64,000 nt of DNA, taken from assembly GCA_029975215.1 (NCBI GenBank), contig JARKPO010000076.1, positions 1 through 64,000 of the forward strand, given 5' to 3'. Below the pieces are notes generated by a model. It made no database searches and was not told where the DNA came from. It worked only from the letters and a program-made list of their open reading frames with translations. Origin of the DNA: Levilinea sp. (GTDB lineage Bacteria > Chloroflexota > Anaerolineae > Anaerolineales > Anaerolineaceae). Shown in pieces: positions 41,503 to 49,640 of this stretch. The first letter of the stretch is position 1. Every line of letters starts with the position of its first letter. The position numbers and the translations under genes were made by a program.

Positions 41503-42348
41503 ATGAAATCCCTCCCCCCGATTCGTCCTTCGCCAATTGCCGGCACCTGGTACAGCGCAGACCCGCGCCGCCTCCAGGCGCAGGTGGATGAATATCTTGC
41601 GCAAGCGGCACTTCCAAAACTGGACGGGAAGGTGGTGGGGGTGATTGCGCCCCACGCCGGACACCGCTATTCGGGTGCTACAGCGGGGTATGCCTTTCGG
41701 GCGGTACAGGGGCTTGCGCCGCGGGTGGTGGCGATCCTTTCTCCTTTCCACCGCTACCACTCAGGGGATGTGCTGACCACGGCGCACCATGCTTACCAGA
41801 CTCCTTTGGGGGATGTGTGGGTGCACGAGGGGCTGATGCAGGCCCTGCAGCAGGAACTGGCCGCGAGGGGGATGGAAATCACCCGCGTTGCCCACGACAG
41901 TGAACACGCGCTGGAAATTGAGCTTCCGTTCTTGCAGCGTGCCCTGGCTGGGCCGTTTGAGCTGCTGCCTTTGATGGTGCGCTGTCAGAATCAAGCGGCG
42001 GCACAGCTTTTGGGAACATCTTTGGGCAAAGTATTGGCCGGGGAGCAAGCTTTGCTGGTGGCCAGCACCGATTTATCCCATTTTTACCCGCTGGAGATCG
42101 CCAACGCTTTGGATCAAGAAATGCTGCAGCGCATGGCTGCCTTTTCGCCTGAGGCGGTGTTGGAGGCTGAGGAAACTGGCACGGGTTTTGCCTGCGGGGC
42201 CTATGCGGTGGCGGCGGCCATGTGGGCGGCGCGTGAACTGGGCGCACAGCGGGTACAGGTGCTGCATCACAGCACCTCAGCTGACCAGACCGGCGACGCC
42301 AGTTCGGTGGTGGGGTACGGCGCGGCGGTGTTCCTGCAATCTCAATGA
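41503..42348 (+). CDS. amrB: AmmeMemoRadiSam system protein B (Memo-like)
   Basis: A 281-residue protein of the MEMO1 family: PIAGTWYSADP at the start, VVGVIAPHAGHRYSGATAGYAF, STDLSHFYP and GDASSVVGYGAAVFL at the end. The His/Cys-type pocket resembles that of extradiol dioxygenases. In many prokaryotes it is linked to an AMMECR1 protein and a radical SAM protein; neither is adjacent here. Its biochemical role is not settled. It overlaps the next gene by 4 nt (ATGA), in an operon with a CorC-type protein and priA. Confidence 0.9.
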   Translation: MKSLPPIRPSPIAGTWYSADPRRLQAQVDEYLAQAALPKLDGKVVGVIAPHAGHRYSGATAGYAFRAVQGLAPRVVAILSPFHRYHSGDVLTTAHHAYQTPLGDVWVHEGLMQALQQELAARGMEITRVAHDSEHALEIELPFLQRALAGPFELLPLMVRCQNQAAAQLLGTSLGKVLAGEQALLVASTDLSHFYPLEIANALDQEMLQRMAAFSPEAVLEAEETGTGFACGAYAVAAAMWAARELGAQRVQVLHHSTSADQTGDASSVVGYGAAVFLQSQ

Positions 42349-43664
42349 CCTTGGTCAATATTCTGCTCATTCTGATCCTGATCGCCCTCAACGCTTTTTT
42401 TGTCAGCGTTGAATTTGCGGCTGTTGCTAGCCGCCGCGCGCGCCTGGATCTGCTGCCCCAGTCCAACAGCCGCGCCGGGCAGTTGGTGCGCGCCTGGCTG
42501 GAAGAACGCACTGCCCGCGACCGTTTGATTGCCGCAGCGCAGTTGGGCATCACGGTGGTCAGTTTGGCGCTGGGCGCGGTGGGCGAGAACACCTTTGCCA
42601 GCCTGCTGGAACCCCTTTTCGCCGATGCGCATATGCCCCCCTGGCTGAGCTTTTTGGAATTCATCCTGCCGGCCCTGCCTTTGACCCTGTCGCTGATTGT
42701 GGTCACAGCCCTGCACGTGGTTTTGGGCGAACAGGTTCCCAAAGTGGCGGTGCTGCGCAGCCCAGAACGCTTTGCGCTGGCCGCGGCACCGGCGATGGAC
42801 GGCTTCAGTCGGGTGTTTAAAGGCTTTATCAGCCTGCTAGATGGGGCCACCCGTTTGGTGCTGGAGCTGTTGGGCCTGCCCCGTGGGGATACTCATTCCT
42901 CCGTCTATTCCCTGGAAGAATTTAAACAAATTGTATCCGGCCCTGATCTGCCTGCCACAATTGAGCAGCCGGAACGCGAGATGCTTTCAGCGGTGATCGA
43001 TTTCGGCACGCTGGTGGTGCGTCAGGTGAGCATTTCGCGCACGGAGATCGTGGCCGTGGAGGGGGACGCACCCCTGGATGAGGTCATTCAGGCCGCTTTG
43101 GAACACGGATTGACCAAAATCCCTGTGTACGAAAACGATATGGATCACATCACCGGGATCGTCCATCTGCGCGATCTGGTGCTGGCCTGGCGGCGCGGTG
43201 AAACGCACAAAACCGCCCGCGACCTGGCGCGCGAGGCCTTGTTTGTGCCGGAGACCAGCTCGGTCAACGACCTGCTGGTGCAGTTCCGCGCCCGCCACAC
43301 GCACATCGCCATTGTGTTGGACGAGTTTGGGGGTACCTTTGGGTTGGTGACCCTGGAAGACCTGCTGGAAGAGATCATCGGCGAGATTCAAGACCCCTTC
43401 GATGCTACCCCGCCGCCCATTCAGCCCCTGGCGGACGGCTCGGCCTTGATTGATGGGCGAACCTTCATTGAGGAGGTCAACGAGCACTTTTCTTTGAACC
43501 TGGTGGAATCCTTTTACGATACCATTGCGGGTTATATGCTTTCCAATTTGGGGCGGATCCCGCAGGTGGGGGATCTTGTGGAAGACGCAGATAACCGCAT
43601 TCGCTTGCGGGTAGAGGCGATGGACCGCCTGCGCGTGGCGCAGGTGCGGCTGGAATGGATGTGA
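42345..43664 (+). CDS. CNNM/CorC-type membrane protein with CBS pair (hemolysin C family)
   Basis: A 439-residue protein. The N-terminal CNNM (DUF21) membrane domain has four helices (about 1-195) and ends in RLVLELLGLP. Two CBS motifs lie at about 220-340 (VSISRTEIVAVEGDAPLDEV, TKIPVYENDMDHITGIVHLRDL, HIAIVLDEFGGTFGLVTLEDLLEEIIGEI). A CorC/HlyC C-terminal domain follows. The family is linked to magnesium or cobalt efflux/homeostasis. A paralogue of almost equal length lies at 59502-60830. It overlaps amrB by 4 nt and priA by 10 nt. Confidence 0.92.
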   Translation: MTLVNILLILILIALNAFFVSVEFAAVASRRARLDLLPQSNSRAGQLVRAWLEERTARDRLIAAAQLGITVVSLALGAVGENTFASLLEPLFADAHMPPWLSFLEFILPALPLTLSLIVVTALHVVLGEQVPKVAVLRSPERFALAAAPAMDGFSRVFKGFISLLDGATRLVLELLGLPRGDTHSSVYSLEEFKQIVSGPDLPATIEQPEREMLSAVIDFGTLVVRQVSISRTEIVAVEGDAPLDEVIQAALEHGLTKIPVYENDMDHITGIVHLRDLVLAWRRGETHKTARDLAREALFVPETSSVNDLLVQFRARHTHIAIVLDEFGGTFGLVTLEDLLEEIIGEIQDPFDATPPPIQPLADGSALIDGRTFIEEVNEHFSLNLVESFYDTIAGYMLSNLGRIPQVGDLVEDADNRIRLRVEAMDRLRVAQVRLEWM

Positions 43665-46120
43665 CCCCCATGTACGTGCGTGTGTGCGTTTTGCTTCCCC
43701 AAATGAGCGGCGAGTATGATTATCACCTTCCCGCCGAGCTGGAAGGGCTGGTGCATGTCGGCTGCCTGGTGGTGGTGCCTTTTGGCCGCCGTATGGTGCA
43801 GGCGGTGGTCTTATCTCTGCTGGAGAGGCCTTCGGTGACCGAAACCAAACCGGTTTCTCATTTGGTGGATCCCCTGCCGGCGCTCACCGCGGCGCAGATG
43901 GCGCTGGCGGAACGGATGGCGCACCAATATTTGACCCCGCTGTCGGTCTGCATTCAATGGATTTTACCCGCGGGTTTGACGCAGAACGCAGATACTGCCT
44001 ACCGCCTGAATCCGCACCCGCCGCAGGACGAACGCCCGCTCTCCCCGCTGCAAGAGCGTCTGGTGCGCCATTTGGTGCTGCACGAGGGCGAACAGCGCGG
44101 GCGGCAGATGGAAGCTTCTTTCTCGCGCACGGGTTGGCGCACGGCGATGGCGGCATTGGTCAAGCGCGGGCGGGTTTTGGCCCAGCCGGTGCTGCCGCCG
44201 CCCCAGGCTCGTCCCAAGCAGGTGCGCTTTGCTGAGTTGGCGGTGGAGGGCGAGGCCCTGCCCGCGGATGGGAGCGCATTGGGACGCGGTGCGGTGGGCG
44301 AACGGCGCCTGGCGATCTTAAATTTTCTCAAAAACGAGGGCCAACCGGTGCAGGCCGCCTGGCTGTACGCTGTTTCGGGCGGCAACCTGGCCGATTTGCA
44401 GCGTCTGGAAGCGCAGTGCTGGATCCGTCTGGTGGAAAAAGAGGTGATGCGCGATCCTTTGGAAGCAGCCCAGACGGGTATTTCGCAGCCAAAGGCGCTG
44501 ACCGCCCAGCAGCAGGCCGTCTGGCAGCCGCTGCAGGCGGCGCTGCGTGCGGCAGCGCAGGAGGGGCGCACTCCGCCGCCGTTTGTGCTGCACGGGGTAA
44601 CAGGCTCCGGCAAGACTGAGGTGTACCTGTACGCAGTGGCGGAATGTCTGCGGCTGGGGCGGCAGGCGATTGTGATGGTTCCCGAAATTGCCCTCACGCC
44701 CCAGACGGTACAGCGCTTCCTTTCGCGTTTTCCGCAGCAAGTGGGCATTTTACATTCGCGTCTTTCAGTGGGTGAACGTTACGACACCTGGCGGCGGGCA
44801 CGGGCGGGACAGCTTTCGGTTATCGTTGGCCCGCGCAGCGCCCTGTTTGCGCCCCTGCCGGATGTGGGGCTGATTGTTTTGGATGAATGCCACGAAGACA
44901 GTTACTACCAGGCCGAAAGCCCGCCCTATTATCACACCGTGGATTTGGCGCGCTTTTACGCCCAGGCTGCCCGCGCGGTGGTGGTGTTGGGCAGTGCCAC
45001 GCCGGATGTAGCCTTGATGTATCAGGCTCAAAAATCTGGTTGGCCAGTGCTGACGCTGACAGAGCGCATTTACAACCAGGAAGACGCCGCAGCCCCGCTG
45101 TCTCTGCCGCCGGTAGAAATTGTGGATATGCGCTCGGAGCTGAAGCGGGGCAACCGTTCGATTTTTTCGCAGGCTTTGCAGCAGGCCCTGGCGCACACTC
45201 TGGAGGCCGGAGAGCAGGCGATTCTGTATCTTAACCGGCGCGGAGCGGCCACCTATGTGTTCTGCCGGGACTGCGGTCATGTGCTGCGCTGTCCGCGCTG
45301 CGATTTGCCCCTTACCTACCATCTGGGCAGCGGTGATTTGCGCTGCCACACCTGCAATTACCGCCGCCGCCTGCCGTCTCAATGCCCGCAGTGCAGAGGC
45401 CCCAATATCCGCCATTACGGCTCCGGCACCGAGCGGGTGGAGGCGGAGGTGAACGCGCTCTTTCCGCAGGCGCGCACCTTGCGGTGGGACGCAGAAACCG
45501 CGCGGGGCAAGCAGGGCCACCAGACGCTGATGGAAAAATTTTCTGCGCACCAGGCGGATGTTTTGATCGGCACGCAAATGCTGGCCAAGGGGCTGGATTT
45601 GCCCCTGGTGACGCTGGTGGGGGTGGTTTTGGCGGATGTAGGTTTGAGCTTCCCCGATTACCGCGCGGGAGAACGGGCTTTTCAACTGTTGACGCAGGTG
45701 GCTGGCCGAGCGGGGCGCAGCCATTTGGGTGGCAGGGTGATTCTTCAAACCTTTATGCCGGATCATTACGTCATTCAAGCTGCAGCCAGGCATGATTACG
45801 CCGCCTTTTACCAGCAAGAACTGGCGCGGCGGCGGGAGATAGGCTACCCGCCCTTTGCTCACCTGGCGCGAGTGGAAGTGCGCGGCCAAAATGCGCAAAG
45901 CACAGAGCGTGCGGCGCAGCAGGCTGCGGTGCAGTTGCAGCGCTGGGCTGAAGGGGCAGGTATGGTAGAATTAATCGGGCCTTCGCCGTGCTTTTTTTAC
46001 AAGGTGAACGGCCTATACCGCTGGCAGATTTTGCTGCGCGGGCAGAATGTGGGTGAGGTCTTGCGCGGTAAGCCGTTGGGAGAGTGGCGGGTGCAGTTGG
46101 ATCCGCCCAATGTGTTGTAA
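43655..46120 (+). CDS. priA: Primosomal protein N' (replication restart helicase PriA)
   Basis: An 821-residue 3'-5' helicase that reloads the replisome at stalled forks. The N-terminal DNA-binding domain (YVRVCVLLPQMSGEYDYHLP) precedes the helicase core with Walker A GVTGSGKTEVY (Lys320). The Walker B reads DECHEDSYYQ instead of the common DEEH. Eight zinc cysteines are in CRDCGHVLRCPRCDLPL and CHTCNYRRRLPSQCPQC. GTQMLAKGLDLPLV and QVAGRAGR close the core. ATG 43655 overlaps the preceding gene; ATG 43670 is possible. Confidence 0.95.
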   Translation: MDVTPMYVRVCVLLPQMSGEYDYHLPAELEGLVHVGCLVVVPFGRRMVQAVVLSLLERPSVTETKPVSHLVDPLPALTAAQMALAERMAHQYLTPLSVCIQWILPAGLTQNADTAYRLNPHPPQDERPLSPLQERLVRHLVLHEGEQRGRQMEASFSRTGWRTAMAALVKRGRVLAQPVLPPPQARPKQVRFAELAVEGEALPADGSALGRGAVGERRLAILNFLKNEGQPVQAAWLYAVSGGNLADLQRLEAQCWIRLVEKEVMRDPLEAAQTGISQPKALTAQQQAVWQPLQAALRAAAQEGRTPPPFVLHGVTGSGKTEVYLYAVAECLRLGRQAIVMVPEIALTPQTVQRFLSRFPQQVGILHSRLSVGERYDTWRRARAGQLSVIVGPRSALFAPLPDVGLIVLDECHEDSYYQAESPPYYHTVDLARFYAQAARAVVVLGSATPDVALMYQAQKSGWPVLTLTERIYNQEDAAAPLSLPPVEIVDMRSELKRGNRSIFSQALQQALAHTLEAGEQAILYLNRRGAATYVFCRDCGHVLRCPRCDLPLTYHLGSGDLRCHTCNYRRRLPSQCPQCRGPNIRHYGSGTERVEAEVNALFPQARTLRWDAETARGKQGHQTLMEKFSAHQADVLIGTQMLAKGLDLPLVTLVGVVLADVGLSFPDYRAGERAFQLLTQVAGRAGRSHLGGRVILQTFMPDHYVIQAAARHDYAAFYQQELARRREIGYPPFAHLARVEVRGQNAQSTERAAQQAAVQLQRWAEGAGMVELIGPSPCFFYKVNGLYRWQILLRGQNVGEVLRGKPLGEWRVQLDPPNVL

Positions 46121-46250
46121 GGCTAGTGACCTGCCGGGGGCAAGGTTGGGACAGCGAGTACCTTTCTGCGGGGTTGGCCGAATTTCCCCAGATCAGCCAC
46201 TGAAATAGACGGGTGTTGCATTAGGTGCACACACGTTGCGCTACACTGAC

Positions 46251-46269
46251 ATTGAAAGGGTTGTTCAAT
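46251..46269 (+). promoter_or_regulatory. Inverted repeat directly upstream of the WYL regulator start
   Basis: ATTGAA and TTCAAT, perfect arms with 7 nt between, 4 nt before the ATG at 46274. A TACACT at 46242-46247 could be the -10 box. It may be an autoregulatory operator or a hairpin masking translation. Confidence 0.4.
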
Positions 46270-46273
46270 CTAC

Positions 46274-47266
46274 ATGACCGCCGCGAATAATAAAGCAGAA
46301 CGTCTGGCACAAATTGAAGCATTGTTGTTGGCAAACCCTCAAGGGTTGACTCAAGCAGAACTGGCGCGCCGTTTGGGAGTGAATCGTTCCACCATCCACC
46401 GCAATTTACAAAGCATGGCTGCGCCGGTGTATGAGGAAGGGGGGCGGTTGTTTATTGACCGCGAAGCCTCATTGGTGAATGTGCGTTTTTCGCTGCACGA
46501 AGCGGTGTCCGTTCATCTGGCGGCTCGTTTGCTGGCTAATTGTTCCGACCGGCAAAACCCGCACGCGGCTTCTGCGCTGCGTAAACTGGGGCTTTCTCTG
46601 CGGACTCTGGCACCCACAATTGCCAAATACGTGCAGGCCTCGGCTAATGAGATGGACAGCCCCTCGGGCCGTCGGTCGGACCCGCGCTATTTGCAGGTGA
46701 TGGAAAAGCTGACCCTGGCCTGGGCCGAACGGCGGCGAGTGCACATTTGGTATGAAAACCATGAGCTTATTAAGAAATATGATTTTGCTCCTTATTACCT
46801 GGAGCCGTATGCGACCGGTCAGACCACGTATGTGATTGGGACGATCGCCCCGCAGAACTTACGGCGCACGTTTAAAGTGGAGCGTATTCAGCGCATTGAG
46901 CTGCTGCGCCAGGAGTACCAGATTTTTGAAGATTTGGACCCTGAGACGCTCTTTATGGACGCCTGGGGCATTTGGACCAGCGACCGGCAGCCGGTGAAGG
47001 TGGTATTGAAATTTGGGCCGCGAGTGGCAAGCAGGGTGAGGGAAACTCGCTGGCATCGCTCAGAGCAGGTGACCGTTCTTCCAGACGGCAGCCTGCTCTG
47101 GAGTGCTTGGGTAGCTGAACCGCGTGAGATGATGAACTGGATCCGTGGGTGGGGGGCACAGGTGGAGGTTTTGGAGCCGGAGGAAGTGCGCAGGGAGATA
47201 GCTCAGGAAGCGCGGGATCTGATGCGCCTGTATGAAGGGGACGGAAGGCCGCCCGAGGAAGCGTAA
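46274..47266 (+). CDS. WYL-domain transcriptional regulator (HTH + WYL)
   Basis: A 330-residue protein. An N-terminal winged helix-turn-helix (about 8-62: LTQAELARRLGVNRSTIHRNL) is followed by a helical linker. The WYL domain begins at RRVHIWYENHE (about 155); the name-giving W-Y are present and L is replaced. A WCX-like C-terminal region (PVKVVLKFG...W) completes the typical architecture. WYL regulators sense nucleic acids or nucleotides, and several control defence or DNA-damage genes. Here the only close downstream gene, 29 nt away, is a RAYT transposase. No clear ribosome binding site; an inverted repeat abuts the start. Confidence 0.88.
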   Translation: MTAANNKAERLAQIEALLLANPQGLTQAELARRLGVNRSTIHRNLQSMAAPVYEEGGRLFIDREASLVNVRFSLHEAVSVHLAARLLANCSDRQNPHAASALRKLGLSLRTLAPTIAKYVQASANEMDSPSGRRSDPRYLQVMEKLTLAWAERRRVHIWYENHELIKKYDFAPYYLEPYATGQTTYVIGTIAPQNLRRTFKVERIQRIELLRQEYQIFEDLDPETLFMDAWGIWTSDRQPVKVVLKFGPRVASRVRETRWHRSEQVTVLPDGSLLWSAWVAEPREMMNWIRGWGAQVEVLEPEEVRREIAQEARDLMRLYEGDGRPPEEA

Positions 47267-47295
47267 ACATGGGCGGTACGAGAAGAGGGTGAAGA

Positions 47296-47862
47296 ATGGC
47301 CTATGATCCGCGCGTTCACCACCGCCGGTCCATCCGCCTGCAGGGGTATGATTATACCCAGGCGGGAGCGTACTTCATCACCCTGACCACGCAAGGGCGG
47401 GAGCCGTTGTTTGGAACCGTGCTGGATGGGCAAATGTATGTGAATGCGTTGGGGGAAATGGTGGCTGAAGAATGGGAACGGTTGGAGCGGCGTTTCCCCA
47501 GCGTGGAATTGGATGCATTTTGTGTGATGCCAAACCACATGCACGCGATTCTTGTGCTTGGTGAACGAGCGGTGGGGGGTCGCCGTGCTGCGGCGCGCGA
47601 GCAGTTTGGTTCTCCGGTGGTGAGGTCGATTCCGACCATCATCCGGTCGTATAAATCCAGTGTGGCTCAGCGGCATCTATTTTTGCACGGACGAGATGCG
47701 GTGCCGTTGTGGCAGCGCAATTATTATGAGCATGTCATTCGTCATGCGGCCGAGTTGGAGCGCATCCGCAGGTATATTATCGAGAATCCGGCGCGGTGGA
47801 ACGAATCGGTAGGGGAACGGGGGATTCCGCAACGAATTGGTAGGGGCACGGGGGACACGTGA
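47296..47862 (+). CDS. REP-associated tyrosine transposase (RAYT, Y1/IS200-like)
   Basis: A 188-residue HUH-type single-strand transposase. The first strand GAYFITLTTQGR, the metal-binding HUH motif MPNHMHAILVL and the catalytic Tyr region WQRNYYEHVIRH are all present, followed by a helix (IRRYIIENPARWNE) common in RAYTs. RAYTs are domesticated and act on REP palindromes. Two such repeats lie at its 3' end, the first overlapping the last codons. It is 29 nt downstream of the WYL gene, on the same strand. Confidence 0.92.
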   Translation: MAYDPRVHHRRSIRLQGYDYTQAGAYFITLTTQGREPLFGTVLDGQMYVNALGEMVAEEWERLERRFPSVELDAFCVMPNHMHAILVLGERAVGGRRAAAREQFGSPVVRSIPTIIRSYKSSVAQRHLFLHGRDAVPLWQRNYYEHVIRHAAELERIRRYIIENPARWNESVGERGIPQRIGRGTGDT

Positions 47863-47906
47863 CGGATTGGATCTGAGATTAAACCCCTGTGCCCCAACGC
47901 GTGCCC
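47822..47906 (+). repeat. REP-like palindromic repeat, copy 1
   Basis: An 85-bp unit containing GGGGCACGGGGG, a spacer of about 30 bp, then CCCCTGTGCCCC (one G-T mismatch in the stem), ending GCGTGCCC. It overlaps the 3' end of the RAYT gene. Copy 2 follows 91 bp on with only two differences. Confidence 0.85.
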
Positions 47907-47912
47907 CAACGA

Positions 47913-47997
47913 GGATTCCGCAACGAATTGGTAGGGGCACGGGGGACACGTGACGGATTGAATCTGAGATTAAACCCCCGTGCCCCAACGCGTGCCC
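47913..47997 (+). repeat. REP-like palindromic repeat, copy 2
   Basis: An 85-bp unit, 83 of 85 bases identical to copy 1. Here the stem is perfect: GGGGCACGGGGG pairs with CCCCCGTGCCCC. The arrangement of two palindromes in tandem beside a RAYT is the classical REP doublet. Confidence 0.85.
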
Positions 47998-48004
47998 TAG
48001 GAAT

Positions 48005-48034
48005 AAAAAAACCGTCAGATATCAAATCTGACGG
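48005..48034 (-). terminator. Intrinsic terminator of tRNA-Lys
   Basis: Stem CCGTCAGAT / ATCTGACGG with a 5-nt loop, followed on the reverse strand by seven T. Confidence 0.9.
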
Positions 48035-48038
48035 AAAG

Positions 48039-48110
48039 TGACTCACCAGGGACTTGAACCCTGAACCCACTGATTAAGAGTCAGTTGCTCTGCCATTGAG
48101 CTAGTGAGCC
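48039..48110 (-). tRNA. tRNA-Lys (anticodon CUU)
   Basis: A 72-nt cloverleaf read on the reverse strand: acceptor GGCTCAC/GTGAGTC, D arm GCTC/GAGC, anticodon arm ACTGA-CTCTTAA-TCAGT with anticodon CTT, 5-nt variable loop, T arm CAGGG-TTCAAGT-CCCTG and discriminator A. CCA is not encoded. A consensus promoter lies upstream and a terminator downstream. Confidence 0.96.
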
Positions 48111-48123
48111 GAATTACGTGGCT

Positions 48124-48151
48124 ATTATACCGCGTTCTGCCCGGCTGTCAA
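48124..48151 (-). promoter_or_regulatory. Consensus promoter of tRNA-Lys
   Basis: Reverse strand: TTGACA (48151-48146), 16-bp spacer, TATAAT (48129-48124), 13 nt before the mature 5' end. Confidence 0.85.
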
Positions 48152-48159
48152 TGCGAGGG

Positions 48160-48528
48160 TTAGCGCAGCTCTTTGCCAAAAGGAAACAGGGCCAACGGAA
48201 TCAACTTGAGATGCTGGCTGGCAAAGGGCAGCCCTACGATGGTGAGGGCCAGGATGGCGGCGTGCACCAGGTGAGCGACGGCAATTTCCCAACCGAACAG
48301 CACCGCCCATAAGATATTAAACAGCGCCTCCAAAAAGCCCCCCGACTCTGGGCGGACAACGATCTCACGGCCAAAGGGGGTCAACGTGGCGACGCCCAGC
48401 TTGATAGACTGAATGCCAAAGGGGATGCCCACAATGGTCAGGCAGGTGGCCAAACCGCCCAAAATGTAACCCATACCAGCGACAAAGCCGCCAAATACCA
48501 ACCAGATTAAATTACCCAGGAAACTCAT
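48160..48528 (-). CDS. YccF-domain membrane protein
   Basis: A 122-residue inner-membrane protein with two copies of the YccF motif: GGLATCLTIVGIPFGIQSIKLGVATLTPFGREI and HAAILALTIVGLPFASQHLKLIPLALFPFGKEL. Each pairs a hydrophobic helix with the TIVGxPF...K...PFG signature. Function unknown. AAAGGAG precedes the ATG. The tRNA-Lys promoter begins just past its stop. Confidence 0.92.
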   Translation of the reverse strand: MSFLGNLIWLVFGGFVAGMGYILGGLATCLTIVGIPFGIQSIKLGVATLTPFGREIVVRPESGGFLEALFNILWAVLFGWEIAVAHLVHAAILALTIVGLPFASQHLKLIPLALFPFGKELR

Positions 48529-48588
48529 TGTACACTCCTTTCACTCTATTGGTATGTACGCAGAATCCCAGGAAAAGTTGCGGCGTGC

Positions 48589-49575
48589 TCAGGCTGAGCC
48601 CAGGGCGGCAGCATTGGCGCAGAAGCGCAGCGGCTGACCAGCCAACCCCAGCAGTAAATTTTCCACTGCGATCAGGGCCATATTCAGCCGCACCTGCCCC
48701 GCAGCGCTGGCGATATGGGGGGTGATGATCACATTGGGCATGGCCAGCAGGGGACTGTCGGGGGGGATGGGCTCGGGATCAAAGACATCCAGCGCAGCGG
48801 CAGCCAAACGGCCGGATTTCAGGGCCGCCTGCAGAGCTTGCGGTTCCACAATAGGACCGCGCGCAGTGTTCACCAGTACCGCCCCGGGCTTCATCTGTTC
48901 CAGGGTCTCGGCGTTGAACATTCCGCGGGTTTGCGGGGAGAGGTATACGTGAATGGAGATGAAATCGCTTTGGCGCAGCAGCTCTGGCAGGGTCACGAAC
49001 TGAATGCCGAAAGACTTCTCCAACTGCACATCGGGGTTTAGGTCATGCACCAGCAGGCGCATACCAAAGCCCTGGGCACGGCGGGCCACGGCCTGGCCAA
49101 TGCGCCCAAAACCGACAATGCCCAGCGTGCTGCCGTACAGGTCTTTGCCCACCAGGATATCCGGCCCCCAGGGCCGCCAGATTCCGGCGCGTACCTCGCG
49201 GTCGCCCTCCACTACGCGGCGAGCGGCGGCCAACAGCAGGGCCATGGCAAAATCGGCGCAGGCCTCGGTGAGCACACCGGGGGTGTGCCCCACAGGGATG
49301 CTGCGGGCGGAGGCAGCGGCCAGGTCAATATTATCGGTGCCCACGGCCATTTGCGACAGCACACGGAAATTAGGCCCGGCCAACGCGATCATTTGCGCAT
49401 CCAGCGGATCAGTCAGCAGGGAGAGCAGGCCGTCCAGGTGGGGCATACGCGCTTCTAACTCGGCCCGCGGTGGCGGCTCGCTGCCCTCCCACACCTCCAT
49501 TTGCACACGGCCCTCCAATTGTTTTAAGGCTTGGGCGGCGATGCGCCGAGTGACAAAAACCCGCGGTCCGTCCAT
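48589..49575 (-). CDS. D-2-hydroxyacid dehydrogenase (glyoxylate/hydroxypyruvate reductase type)
   Basis: A 328-residue NAD(P)-dependent enzyme. The Rossmann motif LGIVGFGRIGQAVARRA (about 148-165), the catalytic Arg in VNTARGPIV, a Glu in DPEPIP and the catalytic His in TPHIASA are all in place. MAVGTDNIDL is typical of the GyaR/hydroxypyruvate-reductase branch. It is next to a serine/alanine-glyoxylate aminotransferase, so reduction of hydroxypyruvate to glycerate fits. ATG 49575 is preferred because AGGAGG lies 5 nt before it; the GTG at 49581 overlaps that site. Confidence 0.9.
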   Translation of the reverse strand: MDGPRVFVTRRIAAQALKQLEGRVQMEVWEGSEPPPRAELEARMPHLDGLLSLLTDPLDAQMIALAGPNFRVLSQMAVGTDNIDLAAASARSIPVGHTPGVLTEACADFAMALLLAAARRVVEGDREVRAGIWRPWGPDILVGKDLYGSTLGIVGFGRIGQAVARRAQGFGMRLLVHDLNPDVQLEKSFGIQFVTLPELLRQSDFISIHVYLSPQTRGMFNAETLEQMKPGAVLVNTARGPIVEPQALQAALKSGRLAAAALDVFDPEPIPPDSPLLAMPNVIITPHIASAAGQVRLNMALIAVENLLLGLAGQPLRFCANAAALGSA

Positions 49576-49640
49576 CTTCACCTCCTGGGGCGCGCTGAGA
49601 TGCTATATTGATATAGTAAATAATGAAGAAGCCAGGGGGC

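Noticed and set aside
47822..47997. Possible CRISPR array
   Set aside because: Only two long 85-bp units with a 6-bp gap; internally palindromic and next to a RAYT. This is a REP doublet, and no cas gene is present.
48039..48110. tRNA-Lys as integration site for a mobile element
   Set aside because: No integrase, no direct repeat of the tRNA 3' end in the window, and normal core genes on both sides.
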